Shown here piece after piece: positions 21,145-30,127 of a stretch of 64,000 nt of DNA. The notes beneath the pieces were generated by a model that did not search any database, had not been told where the DNA came from, and saw only the letters and a list, made by a program, of their open reading frames with translations. The number at the start of each line of letters is the position of its first letter. Position 1 is the stretch's first letter. Origin of the DNA: Paenibacillus sp. BIC5C1 (GTDB lineage: Bacteria > Bacillota > Bacilli > Paenibacillales > Paenibacillaceae); the NCBI RefSeq assembly GCF_032399705.1, contig NZ_CP135922.1:186001-250000 (forward strand), in the 5' to 3' direction. The position numbers and the translations under genes are program-made.

Positions 21145-21303
21145 TTGATTAATCGTTGGAAACAGGCACAAAATGCGGCATCTGATGCCATTATTAAGAC
21201 GTTGGAAAATGGTTTCGACATATTCAAAACAGCAAAAGATTTGCACGAGAAGTACGCAGATGAAAATAGTCGAAGTGAAATTTCCAAATTAAAAGAGAAA
21301 TAA
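21145..21303 (+). CDS. Small charged helical protein (52 aa), partner of the glycine-zipper ORF
   Basis: Not recognised. TTG start with AGGAGAGTG six bases upstream. The sequence (MINRWKQAQNAASDAI, then LENGFDIFKTAKDLHEKYADEN, here split by position) predicts a single amphipathic, highly charged helix ending KLKEK. Translated in tandem with the hydrophobic 59-aa peptide and followed by a terminator, so the two form a discrete bicistronic unit. An antitoxin, immunity or structural partner role is possible but unproven. Confidence 0.65.
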   Translation: MINRWKQAQNAASDAIIKTLENGFDIFKTAKDLHEKYADENSRSEISKLKEK

Positions 21304-21316
21304 TAGAATAGCCATA

Positions 21317-21356
21317 AGAGAGTGTTTATATGGAATAGACAACTCTCTATTTTTTA
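21317..21356 (+). terminator. Rho-independent terminator after the small-ORF pair
   Basis: AGAGAGT/ACTCTCT stem followed by A and six T. Confidence 0.85.
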
Positions 21357-21428
21357 GATATTGTTATCAAACAATAGGGGATAGCTATCTATAAGCAGAA
21401 TGTAGTTCGATAATACCGCATAAAAGAG

Positions 21429-21457
21429 TTGATGTAGTGGTTCATATTACCTATAAT
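21429..21457 (+). promoter_or_regulatory. Promoter-like sequence pointing into the Xre gene antisense
   Basis: TTGATG, 17 bp, TATAAT. A transcript from here would run antisense to the following minus-strand regulator. It may be fortuitous in AT-rich DNA. Confidence 0.35.
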
Positions 21458-21544
21458 TGTATGATGCTGTAGTATTATTACATATTATTCTGAAAGAAAT
21501 TACAGATAACTTTATTTAGAAATATATGCTTCTGAAATTACTTG

Positions 21545-21880
21545 TTACTCTTGTAACTCATCGACATGTGCCAGCATTACTCTAAGGACATCTAATATCA
21601 TTTTTTTCTCTTTAATTGAACGATCTATCATAATTTTCTTAAGCTGATTCAAAAATTGGTCATCGTTCAAATCTAATGAATTATTTATTAGGTAATCAAC
21701 TGTTACTCCAAATTGATCCGTGATTTTTAACAGCGTGTCCAGGGACAAAATTCGTTCCCCTCTTTCAATTTGCCCAATATACGCTTCGGATAAATCTATT
21801 CTTTCTGCCAGCTTTTCTTGTGTAAGATTAAGTCTTTTTCTTTCTTCACGAATTCTCTTTCCCAAAAGCTCGTAATCCAT
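21545..21880 (-). CDS. Xre-family transcriptional regulator
   Basis: Cro/CI-type helix-turn-helix protein of 111 aa from the ATG at 21880, supported by GAGAGGGG upstream (an in-frame TTG seven codons earlier overlaps that site). The HTH is at residues about 5-60: LGKRIREERKRLNLTQEKLA, then SEAYIGQIERGERILSLDTL. The C-terminal helix (KKMILDVLRVMLAHVDEL) is probably for dimerisation. It could control the restriction-modification genes like a C protein or the small-ORF unit. Direct repeats lie in its own promoter region. Confidence 0.9.
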   Translation of the reverse strand: MDYELLGKRIREERKRLNLTQEKLAERIDLSEAYIGQIERGERILSLDTLLKITDQFGVTVDYLINNSLDLNDDQFLNQLKKIMIDRSIKEKKMILDVLRVMLAHVDELQE

Positions 21881-21937
21881 TTTTGTTTCAGCCCCTCTCA
21901 ATACAACAGTAGATAAAATGAGGAGGAATCATAACAA

Positions 21938-21972
21938 ACTATAGGCTTTTTTAATGTTTACTATAAGCTTTT
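21938..21972 (-). promoter_or_regulatory. Direct repeats upstream of the Xre gene, candidate operator
   Basis: ACTATAGGCTTTT (21938-21950) and ACTATAAGCTTTT (21960-21972) are near-identical, 22 bp apart start to start (two helical turns), placed 58-92 bp before the regulator start. This suits autoregulation. The rest of 21881-22214 shows no gene. Confidence 0.45.
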
Positions 21973-22214
21973 AATTTCGTATAATTAGTGCATCTATTGG
22001 ACTAGATCTTTTAATATTTGTAAGTCTAGTACGTACTGAAACACTATTAATTTATATATTATAGTTTTGACATCTTGCTAGAAGATGATCAGGCATTTGT
22101 ATGCTGGTTTCTAGCTTTATTCCTTTATGGTTAGGAAGGAGGACAATCTCATACATAGCAGTGACAGGATTGAGAAATCCAAATTATTAAAGAGGATTCT
22201 ATGGAGGTATTCAT

Positions 22215-23708
22215 GTGATTAAGAAAATAGTTTCTCAACTACCAGGATTCAGATCCAACAAAAGATGGAAGAAGATTGTATCTATAGTTCTATATGTTTG
22301 CATAGTTCTTTTAGCTATTGTGCTCATAGGAAGTGGAGATTCGACAGTATCGGCTTTGGATAATACCGTTTCAAGGTGGCAGGGAGTTGTCATATTTGTA
22401 TTCCTTGTTCTTATTCCGTTTATACTTATATCAGATTTAGGAGATATAAGAACCAAATTACCTCTATTTAGTAACGGCAGTGTTCTAAAAAAAATAATCG
22501 CATGGATGTTTTCATTAGTAATAGTACTAACAGGATTGTTTTTTAGCTGGGCTGCTTTAGATGGTATGCACTCAACTGAATTCATTGCTAAACAAGAGGA
22601 ACAACGCAAAGATAAGGCTATCCAAATACAAAAAGATAAGGAAAAAAGAGAAGCTGAAAAGCAAGTTGCTCTAGCAAAAGAAGAAAAGATCCAACGAGAA
22701 TTAGAAGATAAGGCTACTAAAGAAAAAGCCATAAGTACATTGAACAAACAATTAGAGCAACAGACAGAGGATGAAAAAACTGTAAGTACAGTGGGAAATC
22801 AAACAGAGCAAGAAAAAGTATTATCAGAGCAACAGCCTGTTGAGATAAAGAATACTACTGAAAATGAAGATAACACAGAAAAGGAATCGTCCTTTTCTAA
22901 TTGGTTCAGCAATTTATTTAATTCAGAACCAGAAGATAGTTTTCAGAAAACTATAAAGGAAATCGACAAGAGTCTAAAAAAGGAGAAAACTGAGAAACTT
23001 CTGGAGATATATAACTCATCAGAAAACTTAGAAATAAAAAAATACATTGAAGAACGCACGAAAGAAAAATACATTCAGATTATAAAAGAAAACAAAGATT
23101 TATATACTAATCTAAAAATTGATAAGCTGGAGAAGTTATACGGTAAGATAAGTTTTATAAATGGTATTACAGGACTCAAAAACAGCAATGTTGGTGTTGT
23201 GGTGGATGAGACAAAAAAAATAATCAAAGCAAAAAGTGATCTCGAAAAATTCCAAAAGGAACATCCACGGCTGTTTTACGGTGCTATAAAGGATGAATCT
23301 GAAATACAGACAATAAAAGGATATATAGGTTACAGAATTAAGGATGCGGATACCAAGATTGGGGATCTCACAATCTCCACTGGAAATTATTTAGACAGTT
23401 ATTATATATCTAGCTATTCTTACTCTGAACTATTTGGTTACTCTGCTTCCGAGGAGTGGGCAGCTGTTCTGCAATTGAGCGAAGGATCTAATTTATCTGG
23501 AGAAGGAATCTATGAAACAAGCGTAGTGCCTAATGGAGTAACTAAACTTGTAGATAATAGAGGATTTGAGAAGGAGTACCCTCGATATCGCGAAGTATCT
23601 CAAGCCGATTTTGATAAATACTATCAGATAAAAGATTTGATGGAGGAGCAAGAGAGACTTACTAGATTGATAAGCCAAAGTACCAGTCGTATTTTTAAAC
23701 ATCTGTAA
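22215..23708 (+). CDS. Membrane protein with long coiled coil, unknown function
   Basis: Not recognised; 497 aa. GTG start with GGAGGT seven bases upstream. Three hydrophobic helices occupy residues about 20-42, 57-76 and 88-112. They are followed by a long Lys/Glu-rich coiled coil (about 120-225; KQEEQRKDKAIQIQKDKEKR), an acidic linker, a second helical charged region (about 250-340) and a C-terminal globular part (LTISTGNYLDSYYISSYSYS). Forty-six bases before a secreted stalk-domain gene and probably co-transcribed with it. Likely an envelope protein carried as cargo; a role in superinfection exclusion or surface modification would be guesswork. Confidence 0.75.
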   Translation: MIKKIVSQLPGFRSNKRWKKIVSIVLYVCIVLLAIVLIGSGDSTVSALDNTVSRWQGVVIFVFLVLIPFILISDLGDIRTKLPLFSNGSVLKKIIAWMFSLVIVLTGLFFSWAALDGMHSTEFIAKQEEQRKDKAIQIQKDKEKREAEKQVALAKEEKIQRELEDKATKEKAISTLNKQLEQQTEDEKTVSTVGNQTEQEKVLSEQQPVEIKNTTENEDNTEKESSFSNWFSNLFNSEPEDSFQKTIKEIDKSLKKEKTEKLLEIYNSSENLEIKKYIEERTKEKYIQIIKENKDLYTNLKIDKLEKLYGKISFINGITGLKNSNVGVVVDETKKIIKAKSDLEKFQKEHPRLFYGAIKDESEIQTIKGYIGYRIKDADTKIGDLTISTGNYLDSYYISSYSYSELFGYSASEEWAAVLQLSEGSNLSGEGIYETSVVPNGVTKLVDNRGFEKEYPRYREVSQADFDKYYQIKDLMEEQERLTRLISQSTSRIFKHL

Positions 23709-23754
23709 TTTAATAGATGATGTTTAGACCATCATATATACTCAGGAGGTTAAA

Positions 23755-24819
23755 ATGAAACTTACCTTTAGGAAAGTTATAATATCCATAATGATACTAA
23801 TTTTTATGATGCTTAATTTATCAGCAAATACAAACATGGCTCGGGCAGAAAGTGCCGATAGTATTCCAGTCCATGTTCTTCTTCATGTCGGCTCTAATAA
23901 TGTTATCGTTAATGGTCAAAATCAAAAGCTTGATGAGCGTGGCAGTACTCCTATCATTAAAAATGGTTCAACTTACTTACCAGTAGCTAGTGTGATGAAG
24001 CTTTTTGGTGGGAAAAGTGGATGGAACAGCGTAAGTAAGGAAATTACATTGCAGTACAAGGATAGTACTGCGGTGCTCAAACCCGATAATTTAAAGGCAA
24101 AAGTAAACGGGAAATCAGTTTCGCTTTCTGTAGCACCTACCGTTATTAACGGAACCACTGTTGTTCCTCTGAGATTCTTAGAACAGTTTAAAATTGCTAT
24201 TACTTGGCATGGAGCCAGCTCATTCATTAGTTTGACGGAGAAAACGGAAGGCTATACTCCTTGGTATGCAGGCCAGCATACTGGAAAGCAGAATATTAAG
24301 GAGGGCATTTACTATGATGGAGGGAAGCAATATTACTCCTACAAAACAACATTCCTTAATTCATGGGGGACTCCTGTAGTAATACCTTTCGGGAGAGAAG
24401 TTATTTCAGGAGCAAATGAAATTGAAGGTAAGGTCGATGTGGATTATTATACGATATTCTACTATACCGATAATGCTTCAATTATAGGAACCGTATGGGA
24501 AAATTATGATGGAATCAAAGGGGAGGACTTCTTAGAGATTTTAGGAATGACATACAGTGGGACTCTATCAAGTATAAAAAAAGTGTCTGTAAAAGGTGCT
24601 GAGAGTGCATATGTTGTTGAGGAACGTTTTTATGACTCAGGAGTGAGTAGTGATTCTACAACACTTATGGCCTTTGTTGGAAATAAGGTGTATTCTATCA
24701 ACTTTACTCAAGATATATATGATGCATACCAAAAATTAGATGATGAAGCGTATTATTATTTTCTTGAGAAAATGATTCCTAATATGAGTTTAGGACAAAA
24801 CGCTGGAGCTGCTGGATAG
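23755..24819 (+). CDS. Secreted protein with copper-amine-oxidase-like stalk domain
   Basis: 354 aa, CAGGAGG before the ATG. Signal peptide at residues about 1-32 (basic MKLTFRK, hydrophobic core, cleavage near ARAES). Residues about 45-160 form the stalk domain: VIVNGQNQKLDERGSTPII, TYLPVASVMKLFGG, VNGTTVVPLRFLEQF-like INGTTVVPLRFLEQF. The C-terminal 190 residues (YTPWYAGQHTGKQN ... NMSLGQNAG) match nothing I know. Such domains are common in Paenibacillus chromosomal proteins, so the element may have picked this gene up from a related host. Second gene of the pair, with a good terminator behind it. Confidence 0.85.
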   Translation: MKLTFRKVIISIMILIFMMLNLSANTNMARAESADSIPVHVLLHVGSNNVIVNGQNQKLDERGSTPIIKNGSTYLPVASVMKLFGGKSGWNSVSKEITLQYKDSTAVLKPDNLKAKVNGKSVSLSVAPTVINGTTVVPLRFLEQFKIAITWHGASSFISLTEKTEGYTPWYAGQHTGKQNIKEGIYYDGGKQYYSYKTTFLNSWGTPVVIPFGREVISGANEIEGKVDVDYYTIFYYTDNASIIGTVWENYDGIKGEDFLEILGMTYSGTLSSIKKVSVKGAESAYVVEERFYDSGVSSDSTTLMAFVGNKVYSINFTQDIYDAYQKLDDEAYYYFLEKMIPNMSLGQNAGAAG

Positions 24820-24857
24820 AAAACATAGCTACAACACTGTGAAGGGTTTATATTCTA

Positions 24858-24889
24858 AAGAGGTGTTCTTTCTGAACACCTCTTTTTTT
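24858..24889 (+). terminator. Rho-independent terminator after the stalk-domain gene
   Basis: GAGGTGTTC-TTTCT-GAACACCTC then seven T. Confidence 0.95.
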
Positions 24890-24981
24890 CATAATTTAAC
24901 AAACCTTTATCCAAATTATGTCTAGATGGACTTATGAGGTAATGATATATTTTTGTAAAAAAAGAGAACGGATGAATCAAA

Positions 24982-26226
24982 TTGCTTCAATATGATGCAA
25001 CTTCTAGGAATCTTTTGATGTCAATTTTGGGATTTAAGTTAAACTTAGGAAATGATGAAAAGTTAGAAGATCTAAATACCTTGATACATTCTATTCGTTT
25101 TGGATCTGAAGTGAATCGTATACTGGGTGTTTTGGATCTTGATAATCAGAAGTTTCAACTATTATTAATTGAAAGTGCTGTTTTCATGCTGAAAAAAAAC
25201 ACGGAATCAGAACTGTTAGCACACGAAAACATATATAATATTGGCGAGTTTGATGAAGCAGAAGTATATGATGATCTCCTAATTTCATCTGCAGATGTTT
25301 ACAATGAAATATATGGGGAGATTATTCAGGAATATTTAACTGAAATATGGGGGAGTGATGTAAACCTACACAAAGACATTATGAAACTGCTTCAAAAAAA
25401 TAAAATAGTCAAATATGGATCTGTATTTAACGTTTATGCAAAGGCATGTATACGACACAAAAAACCTCTGAGAAAAATCATGAATCCCACAAGGCTTATC
25501 AAAAATGATTTGGAACTAATCAAAGAAAATACAGAGACTTTCTTAAGAATGTTATGTAGGTTAGAAGATGTATCAGTTTTAGATGAAATTTATGCATTTG
25601 AAATAGATACAGACGTATTCTTGGGTCTTGATCTACTTTCGATATTCAATTTAATTGACGAAAGTGCTCCAGACAAAAAAGTGATAATGAAAGCCTTAGC
25701 TTCTGTAACTATAATCGAATCACCATATGTTAGGAGAGAAATTCTAAGTTCAATAATAGATAATGGTTTAGGTCAAGTGGAATTTTTCATTCCAGTTTTA
25801 ATGAAAATCAGATATTTTATATTGCCACTCTTGATAGATTTTATAAAAGAACAAATTCTAGAAAAATTCTTTGTGAAGCAGGCAGGAAAAGAATACATAG
25901 ACATAAGTTCTTCTACGTTTCTTTACAATTTTATAAAACAAAGTGATGTTTTTGGAGATGACTTACAAATAATTTTGAAACATACAAAGCATATTCGAAG
26001 TATCAAAACTGTTTCTATAAATAATGAATTGCTCTCTAAGGTTCCCTATAATATAAATGTGATTAGAAATAATTTAGAATGTATGGATAATATTGCAACG
26101 AGGGATATTGCCAAATATATTAAGCCTATAATTGAATCGGGTACGGAACAAGAAAAAATTTTAGATCTCTTAACTATGACTGCCTATGATTTTTTTATTA
26201 CCACGGCAATAGGTATAAAAGATTAA
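24982..26226 (+). CDS. Unknown 414-aa protein of the element
   Basis: Not recognised. Long open frame with AT-rich codon use like its neighbours. The start is uncertain: TTG at 24982 has only a weak ribosome site, while an in-frame ATG at 25018 has AGGA upstream. The protein is predicted almost entirely helical, Leu/Ile-rich and acidic in its first third (LLIESAVFMLKKNTESELLA, FDEAEVYDDLLISSADVYNE), with no transmembrane segment, signal peptide, nucleotide-binding motif or nuclease motif that I can see. It stands alone between two terminators, as cargo genes often do. A defence or accessory role is possible but without direct evidence. Confidence 0.7.
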   Translation: MLQYDATSRNLLMSILGFKLNLGNDEKLEDLNTLIHSIRFGSEVNRILGVLDLDNQKFQLLLIESAVFMLKKNTESELLAHENIYNIGEFDEAEVYDDLLISSADVYNEIYGEIIQEYLTEIWGSDVNLHKDIMKLLQKNKIVKYGSVFNVYAKACIRHKKPLRKIMNPTRLIKNDLELIKENTETFLRMLCRLEDVSVLDEIYAFEIDTDVFLGLDLLSIFNLIDESAPDKKVIMKALASVTIIESPYVRREILSSIIDNGLGQVEFFIPVLMKIRYFILPLLIDFIKEQILEKFFVKQAGKEYIDISSSTFLYNFIKQSDVFGDDLQIILKHTKHIRSIKTVSINNELLSKVPYNINVIRNNLECMDNIATRDIAKYIKPIIESGTEQEKILDLLTMTAYDFFITTAIGIKD

Positions 26227-26238
26227 ATTATTTTTTTC

Positions 26239-26272
26239 AAAACACTAATTCACAAGAGTTAGTGTTTTTCTT
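26239..26272 (+). terminator. Rho-independent terminator after the 414-aa gene
   Basis: AAAACACTAA/TTAGTGTTTTT stem with T-rich tail. Confidence 0.85.
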
Positions 26273-26388
26273 TTGTATCAAGGGTTTTAGTGTATAAAAA
26301 ATGATTTTCACGTTTCTTACAGTTGAAAATGATAAGGTATACTCCAATTTGTAAGTTGCTAAAACAAATTGAGAGGGGTTTGCAAAAG

Positions 26389-26922
26389 ATGAAAATACCA
26401 AATGTACATGAGAACGAAATTAAACTATTCGACAATAAAAGAATTGATCGAGATGATATTCAGTGTCACATGATTGAAAAGGAGAAATCAATGATGTATA
26501 TCAATGATTGTGTCTTAGCCAAAGGACATTTATTCATTGGATTGGTAGAGGGGGACAATAAAGTTATAATGACACATCAATCTAATTCCTATTGGTCTCA
26601 GGGCGTTGACGAAAATGACTTTTTAAGGGTTACTTTCGATTGCAGAAAAAAAGATATAAAATTCCATGTTGTTCAAAACGATAGGTATCTAAAGCTGAAG
26701 AACGATGATGAATGTAACAGTATATTCATGGTCGTAATGGTTGAATGTGCTGAGTTTCTACAACTAACAATTTATGATGGAAGCCTTGAACAAAAGATTA
26801 GTCAAATGTTCGTAACAGCAGCAAATTTAAGAGATAAGTTAAGAGTAATTGCTTTTAGTATGATGAATAATCATTACCCTTCTTTTTACGAAAATTTAAA
26901 AAATCAAATGGAGGTCAATTAA
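26389..26922 (+). CDS. Unknown 177-aa protein directly upstream of the helicase
   Basis: Not recognised. The ATG at 26389 is chosen because GAGAGGGG precedes it by ten bases; an earlier in-frame ATG at 26323 has no such site. Predicted mixed alpha/beta cytosolic protein (FIGLVEGDNKVIMTHQSN, DIKFHVVQNDRYLKLKND). Its TAA is immediately followed by the ATG of the helicase gene, so the two are translationally linked and may act together in replication of the element. Confidence 0.65.
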   Translation: MKIPNVHENEIKLFDNKRIDRDDIQCHMIEKEKSMMYINDCVLAKGHLFIGLVEGDNKVIMTHQSNSYWSQGVDENDFLRVTFDCRKKDIKFHVVQNDRYLKLKNDDECNSIFMVVMVECAEFLQLTIYDGSLEQKISQMFVTAANLRDKLRVIAFSMMNNHYPSFYENLKNQMEVN

Positions 26923-28527
26923 ATGAGTCAAAAGAAAAATCATTGGAGTCTCGATATCTCTAACACCATGAGCACTGTTAGCCCAGAGTATTTAGAAAGA
27001 AATGAAACATTGGATAATGATTATGTGACAGTAGTTAGACGGGAAAGTGTACCATCAGATGTTTTCATACAGAAATTTAGTGATGAAGAAGAATTCAACC
27101 TAGACAATACCAAGAGTTTAGGGAAGGGGCAGTCTATATCGCATCTCGTAAAAGATAATGATGGTCATGTCAGTAACGCTGAGATCAGTGACATACCAAA
27201 CCATCGTTTACATCTGAATAGAGGTGATGATGTTACTTATAAGGTAGCGACTGAAATTGTAAAAAAACTTATCATAAAGTGTAGTGATAAAAAAATATAC
27301 GTATATAACGATCTGTACGGATATTTTCAAGAGGTGACAGAATTGCAGTTGGCAATTCATATTCGGAGCAACATTCCTACTGACGTTGATAAGAAGATGA
27401 ATAAAAACAGAATGATTGAAGTGATACATCGGATAGAAAGCAACCCCGATTTACAAATAGAAGGTAAAGAATTCAACAGGTACAGTCATCTGATCAATTT
27501 TAGAAATGGTGTTTATAACTTGGAGGATAAAATTTTCCAAGAACATCATTCGGATTATCTATTTACTACTTTCATTGATGGATATTATGAGGAAAGACTA
27601 GCAAATAATTATTCCGGGTATGCTAACTATTTTGATGAGTTTCTTAATGAATGTACTGAAGGCAATATTGATAAGCAAAGGACTCTTCAAGAGATTACTG
27701 GATATATTCTTAGCAATTACTGTAATGCAAAGAAGTTTTTCATTTTGTTAGGAAAAGCCCATTCAGGCAAATCTTTATGGTTAGGAATTTGGAGAAGTTT
27801 AATCGGTGAAAGTTTCACTACAGCGGTTACTCTCAAACAACTTGGGGCTAATCGATTTATGGCAGCTGAGTTATTCAAATCCAAATTAAATATTTCTCCT
27901 GAGATGAACGAGGAGGGAAGTTTTAAAGGCGTCGATGTTATTAAAGCGGTAACTGGTGGAGACTTAATTGCAGCAGAAAAAAAGGGTAAAGATCCCTTTT
28001 ACTTTTATAGTAAAACAAAGATTGTAGCGGCAGGAAACCACATGCCTAGTTTAAGCAAGGTGGATACAACAGGGGCGTTAACAGACAGAATGTTGTTTGT
28101 AATGTTTAACCATTCAATACCAGAAGAGAGACGAGATAAAGACCTGCTAGGAAAAATTTTAGAAGAAAAGTCTTATATTATACTCTGGGCTCTTGATGGG
28201 CTAAAAAGGTTAAAGCAGCGAAACTTTATCTTTACAGAGAGTAGTGATGCTATAGATTATAAAAAACAATTCATATTTGAGTCTGGAATTACAGGATTCG
28301 TAGAAGATTGTTGTTTGATTGATGTAGGCGATAGAGAAATTAAAACTCATAGAAAAGTACTGTACGACGCTTACATTAGTTACTGCAAAAATAACCAGTC
28401 GAAGGCTATGAGTTCAAGAGAGTTCTTTAACGAGATTGTTAAAACTGGAGTTGAACCAGGGAAGTTCCGCATAGACGGAACCACACCATTAGCGGGATTT
28501 CGAGGTATTATGCTAAAGCATTCATAA
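26923..28527 (+). CDS. D5/P4-type replicative helicase (superfamily 3-like), no primase domain
   Basis: Phage/plasmid-type DNA helicase, 534 aa. Residues about 1-110 are divergent and show no archaeo-eukaryotic primase motifs. About 120-240 is a D5_N-like part (YKVATEIVKKLIIKC, LINFRNGVYNLE), and about 255-450 the ATPase: Walker A GKAHSGKS at 277-284, Walker B-like KLNISPEMNE, and sensor region KTKIVAAGNHMP. The C-terminal part (RKVLYDAYISYCKNNQ, MSSREFFNEI) is the winged-helix type common in P4-like proteins. It probably drives autonomous replication of the excised element, with priming from the host. Repeats immediately downstream could be the origin. Confidence 0.88.
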   Translation: MSQKKNHWSLDISNTMSTVSPEYLERNETLDNDYVTVVRRESVPSDVFIQKFSDEEEFNLDNTKSLGKGQSISHLVKDNDGHVSNAEISDIPNHRLHLNRGDDVTYKVATEIVKKLIIKCSDKKIYVYNDLYGYFQEVTELQLAIHIRSNIPTDVDKKMNKNRMIEVIHRIESNPDLQIEGKEFNRYSHLINFRNGVYNLEDKIFQEHHSDYLFTTFIDGYYEERLANNYSGYANYFDEFLNECTEGNIDKQRTLQEITGYILSNYCNAKKFFILLGKAHSGKSLWLGIWRSLIGESFTTAVTLKQLGANRFMAAELFKSKLNISPEMNEEGSFKGVDVIKAVTGGDLIAAEKKGKDPFYFYSKTKIVAAGNHMPSLSKVDTTGALTDRMLFVMFNHSIPEERRDKDLLGKILEEKSYIILWALDGLKRLKQRNFIFTESSDAIDYKKQFIFESGITGFVEDCCLIDVGDREIKTHRKVLYDAYISYCKNNQSKAMSSREFFNEIVKTGVEPGKFRIDGTTPLAGFRGIMLKHS

Positions 28528-28540
28528 AAATACAGGCTAC

Positions 28541-28649
28541 AGTGGCTACGACCTTCAGAAAAGCCTTACACAGCATAGTTCTAGGGAGTTTTTCACGTAG
28601 AACTTGCAGTCTACAATGTGTCTCATAGTGTAGCTACGACCTTGAAAAC
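28541..28649 (+). repeat. Direct repeats downstream of the helicase, candidate origin or recombination sites
   Basis: AGTGGCTACGACCTTCAGAA (28541-28560) and AGTGTAGCTACGACCTTGAA (28628-28647) share GCTACGACCTT. Between them is an imperfect hairpin (AGTTCTA ... TAGAACT, about 28577-28604). The block lies between helicase and excisionase genes, where satellite origins and directionality-factor sites are often found. Confidence 0.45.
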
Positions 28650-28746
28650 TTTAGGATTATGAAGCGATTTAATACTTTGATATGGATTAAAAGACATGGT
28701 ATTTCCCACTTTTTTATTAATATATTATTCAATGGAGATGGTGAGA

Positions 28747-28929
28747 ATGGTCAACTTTGAAAAATTGTTTTACACAATTGATGAGCTTTATGAAATATTA
28801 CCACTTGGAAAAAATTCTCTATACAGTTTGGTTAAAAGGGAGGGGTTTCCCAAGGTCATAGTGGGTAGGAAAATTCTCATACCTGTAAAGGGGTTTAATC
28901 TTTGGATTGAGCAAAATTCAGTATTTTAA
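28747..28929 (+). CDS. Excisionase-like DNA-binding protein
   Basis: Small MerR/AlpA-type winged HTH of 60 aa, chosen from the ATG at 28747 (GGAGATGGTGAG upstream). The pattern FYTIDELYEILPLGKNSLYS, followed by GFPKVIVGRKILIPVKGFNLWI, is the standard excisionase-family layout of recognition helix plus wing. It sits 28 bases before the integrase gene, so it probably acts as recombination directionality factor and may also regulate the integrase. Confidence 0.9.
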   Translation: MVNFEKLFYTIDELYEILPLGKNSLYSLVKREGFPKVIVGRKILIPVKGFNLWIEQNSVF

Positions 28930-28957
28930 TTGTGTTTAACGACAGGAGGAGTCTAGA

Positions 28958-30076
28958 GTGGCTGGTAGTATCTCAAAGATAGGCAACAAATATAGAGTTA
29001 CATTTGAGTTAGGTAAAGATTTAAACGGTAAGAGATTAAGAGAATACGTTACAGTTCAATCAAAAAAGGAAGCTGAAAAGCTTCTTAACGAGTTTGAGTA
29101 TAATCAAAACCGTAATCTTATGGTGCTAAGTAGTGGAATGACATTTGTAGAGACGATCCATCATTGGATGGATAACTATGTGAGGTACAATTGTGAGGAG
29201 ACTACGATTTATGGGTATCAGAATATTCTGAATAAGCACATAGCTCCTTTTTTCAAAATTCTTGAACTGCAAAAGCTCCAGCCTGGACATATTCAACAAT
29301 ATTATAAAGCTCTTATGGAGGAGAAAGATTTATCCCCAAATACAGTGCATAAACATCACGCACTCATTCGTAAGACTTTGGATTATGCTTTGAAACAGCA
29401 GTTAATCCATAGGAATGTGGCTGATGCTGTATCTTTACCAAAAAAGAGAAGATTCGAAGGCAAAGCTTATACTAAAGAACAACTTTTTGTACTGCTGGAA
29501 AAGGTAAAGAATACAAGATTGGAGGTTCCAGTTAACCTAGCTATACATTTGGGGCTTAGAAGAGAAGAAATTGTTGGCCTTAGATGGGATTACGTTGACC
29601 TGGATCAAAGGAAAATTCATATTGAAGAGGTTCGTACAAGTGCAGGTAACAAGGTCATAACAAAACTTCCGAAGACCGATAAAAGTAGGCGATCACTTCA
29701 TATGAGTGATGACCTTCACTGTTTACTATCAAATTTAAAAGCTAAACATGAGGGAATGAAGATATTGTTTGGAACTGAGTATGATAAATCTGGTTACCTC
29801 TACTGTCATGATAATGGAAAGCCTTATCGAGTGAACTCAGTCACAGAGCAGTTCAAGAAATTTCTTGAAAAAAATGATTTTCCTAAAATTCGTCTTCATG
29901 ATCTTAGACATTCGTTCGCGAGTGTGCTACACAATGAGGGAGTGGACTTGAAATCAATTTCTGAGGCATTAGGCCACTCAGACATAGGCACTACTAATAA
30001 AATATATACTCATGTATTTGATAAAACTCACAAGGATACATTAAACCTAATGAGTGATGCATTAAGGGGTCGATGA
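28958..30076 (+). CDS. Tyrosine recombinase (phage-type integrase)
   Basis: Integrates and excises the element at ssrA. 372 aa, GTG start with AGGAGGA seven bases upstream. Residues about 3-55 are the AP2-like arm-binding domain ([28 protein letters not shown]), about 60-160 the SAM-like core-binding domain, about 175-365 the catalytic domain. Catalytic residues: Arg in [13 protein letters not shown], His314 and Arg317 in [11 protein letters not shown] in [10 protein letters not shown] and the nucleophile Tyr350 in KIYTHVF. Complete, with no frameshift, so the element may still be mobile. Confidence 0.97.
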   Translation: MAGSISKIGNKYRVTFELGKDLNGKRLREYVTVQSKKEAEKLLNEFEYNQNRNLMVLSSGMTFVETIHHWMDNYVRYNCEETTIYGYQNILNKHIAPFFKILELQKLQPGHIQQYYKALMEEKDLSPNTVHKHHALIRKTLDYALKQQLIHRNVADAVSLPKKRRFEGKAYTKEQLFVLLEKVKNTRLEVPVNLAIHLGLRREEIVGLRWDYVDLDQRKIHIEEVRTSAGNKVITKLPKTDKSRRSLHMSDDLHCLLSNLKAKHEGMKILFGTEYDKSGYLYCHDNGKPYRVNSVTEQFKKFLEKNDFPKIRLHDLRHSFASVLHNEGVDLKSISEALGHSDIGTTNKIYTHVFDKTHKDTLNLMSDALRGR

Positions 30077-30085
30077 TATGAAAAT

Positions 30086-30127
30086 AGACACACAAAAGGA
30101 AGCAGTACTGCTTCCTTTTGTGTGTCT
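30086..30127. terminator. 42-bp perfect palindrome between integrase and resolvase
   Basis: Two 21-bp arms without a mismatch or spacer, from AGACACACAAAAGG to its complement. As RNA it can form a GGAAGCAG/CTGCTTCC hairpin with flanking A and T tracts, so it can act as a bidirectional terminator. The length and perfection exceed what a terminator needs; a resolvase site is an alternative. Confidence 0.7.
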
